DNA of 64,000 nucleotides, from contig OX442315.1 in the NCBI GenBank assembly GCA_949358305.1, forward strand, positions 13,418,427 through 13,482,426, read 5' to 3'. Both the position numbers and the translations under genes were made by a program. The notes under the pieces are model-generated. The model searched no databases. It saw only the letters and a list, made by a program, of their open reading frames with translations, and was not told the origin of the DNA. The stretch comes from Strigamia acuminata (taxonomy: Eukaryota; Arthropoda; Chilopoda; Geophilomorpha; Linotaeniidae). Below, piece after piece: positions 56,001 through 64,000 of this stretch; positions within the stretch are counted from its first letter, which is position 1; the number at the start of each line of letters is the position of its first letter.

Positions 56001-56897
56001 ACAAATCAGTTTATAAAGTGCAAAATTGATGAAAAATTGATGTAAATGCTTTGCGTATAACAACATTTATGTATTTGCCTATGTGAAGTTAACATTAGGA
56101 GCACTTTGTGACGTCATAATGTGTCCCAACAGTGCTAAAGCCAGACCGGAACCGCCATTTTAATCCCTGATGACGGAACCTTATATACTTGTCGTTCGAT
56201 CTTGCAAACCACGCAGATTGTAGAGCCGCCATTTCGACGTTCAACATATTGGTTTTTATTCTGAATCAGGATCTTGCCATTCATTTCTGATATTACCTTA
56301 ACTTCAAACGTATATGAACGTACTTGAATTACTACTATTTTATCCGAGCTTACCTTATCTGAGTTTACTTTACTTCCAAGTGGGAACCCACCTTACAAGG
56401 AAGGAAAGTGACTTTCCTTACTTTTCTTTCACGGATTGAACGCACGTAACATTCAACCAGTGCTAATAATTTCTTCTTGCATACAAAAGTAGAAATTATT
56501 ATCACGAGGTCCAAAAAGGTTATATACCACAACAGAACTATGGTTAGAGGCATGGGAGAGCGGGGCCTGGTGAAATGATTGGCATCCCATCTCGCAAATC
56601 GTTTGAAAATTAAATTTTGAAACTTGGAAAAAGTTTTAAATGAAATTTTTTAACGTATCTAAAAGAAAATTTAAATAAAAGCGCCCCTTTATTCCAGCTT
56701 TGCTGCCAGCTATTTCCTTCAGAGCAACTTCTCTGTTTTCAAATCATACGTACTACTTGTAAAAAGCTAAGGAAAAAGATAATTGTGGACCATTTATAGA
56801 TTGAATGAGCGTATGGCGAGTTAAATGAGCTCCACATCGAGTTATCAATATCCCATGAGAAGACACCAATATCTTCAAACGATGTATTAGTTGTCAT
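53053..56897 (-). CDS. TMEM68-like: TMEM68-like acyltransferase copy H, intact
   Basis: Exons 56897-56754 (ATG), 54643-54475, 54408-54247, 54170-53968, 53887-53824, 53436-53364, 53308-53245, 53166-53053 (TGA). Lengths 144, 169, 162, 203, 64, 73, 64, 114 nt give 330 aa. Motifs: W-D-I-D-N-S-M-W, W-H-G-Y-E-I, H-G-P-F-A-I-D (H-x5-D), A-I-G-G-V-E-E-C, P-V-L-P-L-F, G-G-L-P-V-K-L, then H-I-D-Q-H-Q-I-V-P-G-S-R. The exon 3 donor is ACT|GTAAGA where relatives have ATG|GTAACA, changing one residue at the junction. Intron 1 (2.1 kb) carries a long-armed inverted-repeat element with a solo LTR inside. Copy H is somewhat diverged from E-G. Confidence 0.88.
55150..56201. repeat. Long-armed inverted-repeat element in intron 1 of copy H
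   Basis: Arms start GGTCGAACGAGAAGTAC on the left and inverse CTTGTCGTTCGATC on the right. Each contains AAGGTTCCGTCATCAGGGA and a GTGACG..CACAAAGTGC block; about 90 bp. Without the solo LTR inside it would be about 450 bp. Confidence 0.75.
55236..55830 (-). repeat. Solo LTR with GCCC target duplication
   Basis: 595 bp, TGTGAGTGTTTGG...GCTGGTCACA; GCCC at 55232-55235 and 55831-55834. Shares the GACGCTGGACAC and GTCTAGGGG blocks with 44099-44675. It interrupts an arm of the element 55150-56201. Confidence 0.85.
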
Positions 56898-57183
56898 TAT
56901 CTGTCAAAAAATATAAATTATATGGAATAGTTTCCGAGTTTTTTTTTCACACTATATTTTCACTTCAAATGTATAGAGCGGCGGCCGGCAACAGGCGGAC
57001 CGCCGAAAGTCGAAACTTGGGCTGTCAAATATTGTTAAATAACTTACCTACCTATTCTATAACTCTAAAAATCTGGCTCAAGGTCGCAGGTGTAATTTCT
57101 CGTATTAATTTTTAAGAATACCTACCTACGGTATTGTGATTTATATAATTACTTAAATTAGTCAAACTAAAAATTTAAAACTA

Positions 57184-58202
57184 TACTCTTGTTCAACTCA
57201 AAAGGATGCCCTTCTCCCATTGGCCGAGCCGTATCACTGGTGTAGTGATCCAAAAATGTAGACCCAAACACCAGAAATGCATTACAATGTACAGACATTG
57301 TAATCGATTGCCTAGGCAACGGCAAAAAATTCAAACTTGTTTTCTTTCCAGACATAATAACCGATAAACAGAACAAACATGAGTTTTTCAGTTATATGTG
57401 CATTGAAATGTTATTTCTGAAAAGGAAATAACATTTCTTTATAAAAATAATCAAAATTATGTCAACTTAAATGGTAATAGCAATCACAAAACATAATAAA
57501 AATAAAAACTACTTCTCCTAGTGGTAGTAATACAGACTGGAGTTAGTAGTGTGACTGCCAGGCCACCTAGGTGACCTGCGGCACTGCCACACACCACCGT
57601 GCGGCCCCAAAGGTCAACCCCTGTGTGGGTAATTGACCTAGCCCGGGGAGGAGGGAGTGGAGTGGTGTGGTGAGGAGAGGAGCAGAGAGAGTAGCACTGG
57701 GCACGGACTGAAAAGGACGTGCTCTGGGTTAGCTCCCCGAGAGGAAAAGGTGTTCATCTGGGAGGGACGAGAAGCGTCCCGGTTTGGGCTCTGGACTCCT
57801 CACCATTCACCACGATGATACTCAGTACAGCGGTTCCCACCGTTGTGCAGCCTCCATGAGTGGACGCGTGGGTCATAGGTAAGTACGACACGAATGTATA
57901 GTTGGACCGGCCACGCCATCCATTGGGTTCCCACCCAGTGTATGGCGGGTCGGTTGCCGGTGCGGTGTGCCTTTGTGGCACCACTGCAGCGGGTGACGGG
58001 ATTCCCCATACCCCTAGACAACGCAATAAAGGCCAACCAACCAATATTGTGGGTTTCTCCGTCATTTTACGTGAAGTATGCGTCCCTACCTAGTGTTATC
58101 AGTCCCCTGACTACACTGGCGAGACCATAGCAGTCACAGTAGTAATACGGCTCGGCCAATTGCCAATGGGAGAAGGGCACCCTTTTGAGTCGAACAAGAG
58201 TA
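57184..58202. repeat. TA-MITE (TATACTC family) split by a solo LTR
   Basis: TACTCTTGTTCAACTC...GAGTCGAACAAGAGTA with TA at both ends. About 426 bp of its own sequence after removing the LTR and one GTAG. Spacer upstream of copy H; 56898-57183 shows nothing else. Confidence 0.88.
57550..58138 (+). repeat. Solo LTR with GTAG target duplication
   Basis: 589 bp, TGTGACTGCC...AGCAGTCACA; GTAG at 57546-57549 and 58139-58142. AATAAAGG at about 58024 on the plus strand follows CCTAGACAACGC. It lies opposite to the 44099 copy. Confidence 0.9.
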
Positions 58203-59043
58203 TAGTAAGTATTATGAGTTTTTTTTCTGGACCTCGATCAAAAGTTAGTATCCGAACCCCACTTTAATTACTTACCGGCCCCTGGTATAGAGGGTCAGAG
58301 CTGACGATGAGATACCATCTGTATACGTACAGATCCGTATCTTTTGAGGAATATTTTTTGGAGTGTTAACTGTGCAATTCAAGTGCATGGTGTGTGTATC
58401 ACTTACCTTGCATATGTTTAATGTATTGCAAGAAGAAATGCAGTCAACTTTTCCGTCTAAGGATCAAGCATTTAATGGAGTATCTTTAATTTAATTCCAA
58501 GAACAATACAAAGTAAAGAAACTAGAGTATTGAGTGCATTCCGTAGCACATGATGCGGAAGTATGTTTTGTTGTCACAGATTTTCAATAAAGTGCATTGC
58601 TGTTGTAGGTAACTGTGTAATTTACAACAAAAGATGAGGAAAATATTTTGCTTGTTTGAATCTTATTTACATTTAGATATAAACTTGCGATGCAATCTCA
58701 AATTTATGACTTTTGGCAAAATCATTTGTATTTTGCTATTTGGAGGAAAAAAAAATTTTGAAGAAATTTTTTATTTTTTTTTTTAAAAAAAAAGGCCTTC
58801 AATCTTTCCACGCATTGCGCCCAATCCTTATCTAGGTTGTAACTCTCGAAGGTGGCGGGACCAGCCATCGATAACGACGAAAAAACAATCAAATTTTGAT
58901 TAAAATGGTGCAAAATGCGAAATAGGCCTAACGCGCGATAGAAACTTGTTTTTTTTTAAAAAGAAAGCTGGTTTCATTCTCTATCTTTTGATGTACTTGT
59001 ATTGTATAAATTTTTACATGCATTTAAAATTACTTTATTTTAA
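58203..59043. other. Spacer with a possible gag fragment
   Basis: AT-rich. A minus-strand frame from 58868 reads M-A-G-P-A-T-F-E-S-Y, then W-A-Q-C-V-E-R-L-K-A-F-F, resembling the start of K02A2.6-type Gag, but it runs into a low-complexity A/T tract. Too short to call. Confidence 0.3.
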
Positions 59044-59181
59044 TGTCGAAAGTGTTAAGTCCAAGGATGCACTCCATTTGGTGGTTAAACAACAACTAAC
59101 TTTATTCTCCTTCTACTCTCGTGACCAGCTCCCAGCGCCCTCTCGTGGTCACTTACAAAACTAATACATGTAAACATTACA
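59044..59181 (-). repeat. 138-bp 3' LTR of the right-hand Gypsy element
   Basis: On the minus strand it starts TGTAATGTTTACATG right after the purine tract and ends CTTTCGACA. Contains GAGAATAAAGTTAG. Inferred from position and TG...CA ends, since the partner LTR is not in view. Confidence 0.65.
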
Positions 59182-59303
59182 TCCCTTCCACCATGCAGGA
59201 ATTTAAATCAATTGAACAATAAACAAACACACTCAAACTCATAAATCGAAACCAAACACAAATAACAAAATCTCAACATTTCACAATAAAGTCACGTAAA
59301 GTC

Positions 59304-60364
59304 TCAATATCTGACGAAGTTGCCGTACCACTTAGGCGGTTGTCCCTTGTTCACTCTGGCGGACTTCCGTGGTTCCTCTCGTGCCACAGGTTCAGGCGCT
59401 GCTGTCGCTCCCACTGGGCCCACCTCTCCTTCTCCTTCAGGTGTTGGCGGCTCTACCTCCACCTCCGGGGTCACCATCACCTCCTGACGCTCTCCCTGTT
59501 CCACCTCTGGTCGTTCGATCCGCGTCTCCTCCTCGTCATCCCGGTGTCCTCCAATTCCTTTGAAGTGGGACGCGTTCCTCACTATTGTTTGCTGGCCCCT
59601 CGTCGCCGCGATCCTCGATCCCTCCACTGACGACACCACGAATGGCAATGGGTCAAATGGAGTCGTGAGTTTATTCATTTTTCGTCGTCATACCAAGACG
59701 CGATCCCCCAACCTAAGTCGTGTTCTCGGACATGTCGCGTTTGATCTGCTCTCACCTTCATTTCCTCCTTTCGCCCTCCATCACGTCGTCTCACGTCCGC
59801 ATCGGGCTCCGCCGCGAAAATCTGCGGCAATCTAGTCTTCAAAGTCCGTTTCAGAAGTAATTCCGCCGGGGATACTCCCGTGGTCGAATGAGGCGTGGCT
59901 TTTTAGTTGAGCAAAAATTTGTGAACCACTTCCTTCCAATTCTTTCCTTCGGTCACGGCGGCCAAAATCGCCTTGTTCAGCGTTCTCATAAGTCTTTCCA
60001 CCTCCCCATGGGCCTCCGGCCAAAGCGGCCTAACGCGTCGATGTCTGATGTCCATTTCCTTTAAAAACAGCCTGAACTCCCTCGACGAGAAAGGCGGTCC
60101 GTTGTCGGTCTTCACGACCTCGGGCAGGCCCATCTCGGAAAATCGCCTCCTTAGCACCGAAATAGTGCTCGAGCCCAATGTGGACGACACCGCATCCACC
60201 ATCGGAAATCGAGAATACTCGTCGACGAACACCATCAACATTTTTCCATCGGGAAACGGGCCCAAAAAATCGAGCGCCAATTGCTGCCAGGGCCGGTCAG
60301 GCATCATCGTCATCTGCAATAGGGTCCTCGTTGTTGTCTTCATGCCGGCCTGGCACGGAATGCA
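59304..60364 (-). pseudogene. Integrase and C-terminal tail of the right-hand Gypsy element, broken
   Basis: Resumes at the second half of the zinc finger (I-P-C-Q-A-G). Catalytic Asp in L-A-L-D-F-L-G-P, second Asp in K-T-D-N-G-P-P-F, Glu in H-G-E-V-E-R-L-M. A TAA at 59903 follows V-H-K-F-L-L-N, where relatives have an aromatic residue, and K-A-T-P-H-S-T-T-G-V continues in frame. One extra base and a TGA near 59680-59690 break the G-D-R-V-L-V region. The tail then reads open to a stop at 59304, with a Glu/Pro-rich end. Confidence 0.82.
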
Positions 60365-60831
60365 TGTTGTGTTAATGTTTGGCTGTTTGTTCCACCATGC
60401 GCGTGTGCTGTCAGATTGCATATTCCGGTTAGATGCAATTGGTGTGCCGTCATGTTATTGTATTGTTTAGTAGTCGATTGATCTTGACTTTTAATCCCAA
60501 TGCATGTTTTGTACCGCAATCGACTGTTACGACGTGGCGGCACACAGTCTGTCGTCTGTTCGAAAGAGCAGTTATTGTTTGGTGTTTGCATATAGTTTAT
60601 TGCTTTCTTTTGCCTGTTTATTCATGTAAAGGATAAATCATTGTGCCAACCCAATGATTTGTCCTGCTTATTGTTTATGTATGAGATCGAGGGCAATTAG
60701 CCTCGAACAGGAGTTTTTTACATTGCTTTTATAGAAAATAAAAGATGGCGGACGCGTGTACGGATTCTCCGCGCTCTTTAAATCGGATTCACGCTTTATT
60801 TCACTCTTAATGTGCCGGTTTCGACTCTTCA
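60365..60831 (+). repeat. Solo LTR inserted in the integrase zinc finger
   Basis: 467 bp, TGTTGTGTTAATG...CGACTCTTCA, flanked by ATGCA (60360-60364, 60832-60836), a 5-bp duplication. AATAAAAGATGG at about 60738 is a plausible polyadenylation signal. Different family from the TGTGA LTRs. Confidence 0.85.
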
Positions 60832-62888
60832 ATGCAGCCCGCGACCACGCGCTCCATGTGCGCGTCCACCCCGGGGAACCAAACTTTTTGCCTCAACAAG
60901 CTCTTGGTCTTCACTATGCCTTGGTGACCCCGATGGGCCAATTCCACCACTCTCCCCCTCAAGGCCCTCGGGATCACAATCCTGTCGCCACGCAAGATCA
61001 TGCCGTCTTCGGCGCACGATAACTCGCCCTTCACCATGGCGTACGGCTTTAACTGTTCCTTCTTCCAACTCTTCTCCTGTTCCCCGCTTGGTTGCCGTAG
61101 CGCCTCCCGCAGCTTTCGCATCTCCACGTCCCCCTCCGACTTCCGAATCACTTCCGCCTGCGTCATCGTCGCTGGTATTCTCGTTCTCGCGAAGAATCTC
61201 ACGTACTGCTCCACCGTGCTCGACATGCCGTGTCCGACACTCGATACCGCCCCCGGATGCCGCGACATGTAGTCGCTAGGATTCGTGTCGCCTCTCGTAT
61301 GTCTGACCTCGAACGTGTATTGCTGGATCCTCAGGCACAATCTCTCAATACGCACCGACGGCCGCGACCTCCTGTTGCCGAAAATGCCCACCAAGGGCTT
61401 ATGGTCCGTGAACAATATGAACGAGACGCCGTACAAATACAAATAGAAGTGCTCGATCGCCCAAACCGCCGCCAACGTCTCCTTTTCGATCTGGGAGTAG
61501 CGCGTTTCAACATCTGTCAATGCCCTGCTGGCGTACGCCACCACCTGCGGCACTGACTCCCCCTCCTTCACCTGGGCTAAAATGGCCCCCAGTCCGTGTG
61601 GCCCAGCGTCGACAGTTAAGTGTATCTTCGCGGCCATGTCGTAATACGCGAGCACGCCCAGTTGCCCTGTGATGCGATCCCAGGCCGTTTGATGTTTCTC
61701 GCCCCAAACGAACGTCGATTTGGACTTCTTTGTCAGCTCACGAAGGGGTTTCAATGTGTCGGCCATATTTCGGATAAATCGCCCACAATAAATCACCATT
61801 CGGAGCAGGCTCTTCACCTTGGAGACTGTCTTTGGTGTTTCCATCCTGGTCACGGCCTCCACTTTTCGCGGATCGACCGAAATTCCCCTGTCTGAAAAAA
61901 CGTGTCCGAAAAAAACCAGCCTCGTTCTTCGCAATTCACACTTCGCGCGATTCAGCGTTAGCCTTCTCTCGCTCAGCCGCCGCAAAACCCGATGCAATGT
62001 CTCGTCGTGCGTCTTCACCGAATCCCCCACCACGAATATGTCGTCCACTATGTTGATACATTTCGGAATTCCTTTGATCACCTGCCGTATTTCGTCTTGA
62101 AAGACCTCGGACGCCGAATTCACGCCGAAAAAAAGTCGTTTGAATCGGAACAAACCCACGTGAATGGCGAACACTGTGTACTTTCTTGATTCTTTGTCCA
62201 ATTCCACCTGGTTGAATCCATGCACGAGATCCAGTTTTGAGAAAACCTTCGCCCCCTCGGCCAACGTGATTAGATCTTCCAATCGTGGTGTCGTGTGTCG
62301 CACTCTCTTTATCGCTCTATTTACTTCACGCGCATCTACGCATAAGCGGATCGCATCGGGGTCAGCGTCTTTAGGCTTATCAACGCAATGGATAGGCGAG
62401 ACCCACGGCGTGGGCCCCATGTCTTCCGTAATTTGCTCGATGATGTCCATTTCCACCATGCACTGTAGCTCCTTCTCCACTTTCTTTCTGATTTTAAAGG
62501 GCAGCGGACGGTAGCGCTGCGCCACTGGGACCACGTCTTCGTTGACATGCAGGTGGACTTGGCAATCCTTTAGCTTGCCTATTCCTTTAAATAATTCAGG
62601 ATATTGCCTCTCGACCAAGTCCTCAAATTTCTCTCCCTTAATGGAATTTACGGGCTTCATGATCCCCAAACGCTTCGCCGTTTCGTAGCTCAGCAGCGAT
62701 TCCCCTGGACAGTCCACGACGTAGAGTCTCGTGCCCGCACTCGCCGTCCTGTAGCCGAGATTCACTTGCATGCGCCCCATCAAAGGTAGAGGCGCCACCG
62801 TACCATACGTCATCAGTCTCGCCGTGCTCTTTTCCAACTGGGGTCTCGGATTCAGTGCCAATTCTATTTCTATTCTAATTTCCGTCAA
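60832..62888 (-). pseudogene. Protease remnant, RT and RNase H of the right-hand Gypsy element
   Basis: The frame is open from just after TAG (62891-62889) to the inserted LTR. The protease keeps flanking sequence (R-P-Q-L-E-K-S, Y-G-T, Y-V-V-D) but the D-T-G active-site segment expected between is absent. RT shows V-S-P-I-H-C-V-D-K-P-K, R-L-C-V-D-A-R-E-V-N, F-S-K-L-D-L and I-V-D-D. RNase H has L-T-V-D-A, Q-I-E-K-E-T and T-D-H-K-P-L. The integrase zinc finger starts H-R-G-H-Q-G and stops after V-A-G-C at the LTR junction. Confidence 0.85.
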
Positions 62889-63908
62889 CTATACTTCCGG
62901 CATCTCCTTTTTACTCTCGACGCCGTCTGCGCACAGTCCAACCACGAAAATCTCCTCGTCGTCGTCCCCCTCGTCCACAATGTTCACCTTTTGCACCGCT
63001 TTCGGTTGGCCCGTCCTCCTCGCTCCTCTGCAAAATCGTACAAAATGGCCCACTTTCCCACAGCCACGACAAGCGACGTTTTTAGCGGGACAGTCCTGCG
63101 CCGTCGGATGTGGCCACGCACGCCCACAATTGAAACATTTTCTCGCTCCTTCTCGTGCTGCCTCGACGTTCCTCCCGACGCTCGTCCTGCCTCGTTCCGT
63201 CACCGTCCTCCTGCGTCTCGTCTTAGTGCCGTCCTCCTTTCGACCGACGCTACTCGTTCGTACCAAATTGATTTCGCCACCTTCCGGTTTCTCCGCCCCC
63301 TCCATTTGCTTTGCTTGCCAGTCCGAGACTTCATAGCCTCTACCAAGGTCCAGAAACTCCTTCAGCGTCGTCGTTGCGTCTCGTAAACCATGGCGGCGCA
63401 GGCGATCTATCGTGGTCCCGAGAATGAATTAAGACTTCACCTCTCTGTCTATCGAGTTGAAGTCACACCCCACCGCCAGGTGTCGTAAGCGTACGTGGTA
63501 TTGGTCAATCGTCTCTCTTTCCTCCTGTCTCGAAACACGAAAATTATAGACACAGAATTCCATATTCTTACGTGGAACGAAATATGTCGTTAACGCGTCC
63601 TTAATGTCCTTGTAGCTGTTTTGGCCCGTTTTCTGAACCGTTTCATAGATCGCATATACTTCTTCGCCGGCGCAATGTAGCAAGGTCGCCATCTTTCGTG
63701 CGTCGTCGGTAATTCCCGCCGCAATTAAATAAATCTCAAGCCGTCCAATCCATCTGTTCCAACGTTGGCATTGTGTGTTGGCATCGCCATGCACATCAAA
63801 AGGCGGTATCGTCGCCTGCGGAAAATTCGACGCGATCGTCGCACTGGGCGCCGCCATGACGACCTTGATCTCGGTCGTGTCCTTGTCCTCGTTCTCAGTT
63901 TCGCTCAT
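62889..63908 (-). pseudogene. Gag of the right-hand Gypsy element, split by one TAA
   Basis: Starts at ATG 63908 (M-S-E-T-E-N-E-D). Capsid-like region with P-P-F-D-V, W-N-R-W-I-G-R-L-E-I-Y, L-L-H-C-A-G-E-E and the R-Q-E-E-R-E-T-I-D-Q-Y motif. A TAA at 63431-63429 then interrupts the frame, which continues open (F-I-L-G-T-T-I-D-R-L) into two zinc knuckles (C-F-N-C-G, C-R-G-C-G-K-V-G-H-F) and ends at TAG 62889. Pol lies in the same frame directly after this TAG. Confidence 0.82.
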
Positions 63909-64000
63909 GTCTATTTTCACTCACATTCCACGTAATCCGTCTCAATCCACTACAATTCGTATTCGCCATACACCATTTGTCCTTTGTACACTAACGAAAA

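Larger units (their letters stand above)
59044..64000 (-). mobile_element. Decayed Gypsy element, K02A2.6-like, 5' end outside the window
   Basis: Minus-strand order from the right edge: gag (63908 leftward), zinc knuckles, protease remnant, RT, RNase H, integrase, C-terminal tail, polypurine tract (GGAAGGGA at about 59182-59189 on the minus strand) and a short LTR (59044-59181). The 5' LTR and primer site should lie beyond 64000. The coding region has at least three nonsense codons, one frameshift, a deleted protease active site and an inserted solo LTR, so it is immobile by itself. Confidence 0.88.

Noticed and set aside
58722-58913. Gag-like start M-A-G-P-A-T-F-E-S-Y on the minus strand
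   Set aside because: Too short and runs into A/T simple sequence; kept only as a remark in the spacer entry.
59973-63386. Many long plus-strand frames opposite the right-hand Gypsy element
   Set aside because: Antisense shadows of GC-rich gag and pol; the minus strand carries all recognisable motifs.
1-64000. CRISPR arrays, tRNA or rRNA genes, bacterial operons
   Set aside because: None seen; the window is eukaryotic, and the only tRNA-related sequence is the Gypsy primer binding site.

Overview
The window looks like AT-rich, repeat-dense nuclear DNA of an invertebrate animal. The reasons are split genes with GT-AG introns and polypyrimidine acceptors, Ty3/Gypsy and piggyBac elements, many TA-flanked and 8-bp-duplicating MITEs, and short telomere-like TTAGG/TTAGGG stretches. 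I cannot name the phylum from sequence alone.

The host content is one gene family. Eight tandem copies, all on the minus strand, encode TMEM68-like membrane acyltransferases (diacylglycerol/monoacylglycerol acyltransferase-like, H-x5-D motif). From left to right they are copy A (about 1-1366, runs off the left edge), B (2134-16772), C (19318-22117), D (24731-28097), E (31625-33551), F (38255-41457), G (49590-50856) and H (53053-56897). I assembled exons by eye. Exon lengths and phases repeat almost exactly: E1 144, E2 169/172, E3 162-171, E4 200-206, E5 64, E6 73, E7 64, E8 114-117 nt. The assembled frames stay open. C, D, F and H look intact (330-334 aa). A and B have altered active-site motifs. 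E has lost exon 1, and G has lost exon 1 plus the acceptor of its last exon.

Most of the rest is nested mobile DNA. A young full-length Ty3/Gypsy element (4539-14058, LTRs with no difference that I noticed, 4-bp target duplication, tRNA-Phe primer site, a textbook -1 frameshift signal and AT-hooks in Pol) sits antisense in an intron of copy B. Two decayed piggyBac copies (35768-38043 and 44042-49379) were multiplied by segmental duplication together with genes E and F, not by transposition. A family of solo LTRs (TGTGA...TCACA, 4-bp duplications) and many MITEs and foldback elements are scattered through introns and spacers, often one inside another.

The right end (59044-64000) is a second, decayed Gypsy element on the minus strand, of the K02A2.6-like type. 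Its integrase zinc finger is split by a solo LTR of another family and its 5' end lies outside the window. The array has evidently grown by duplicating a gene plus its flank, then been altered by transposon insertion, excision and deletion. Copies E-H are the youngest group, and A and B the most diverged.
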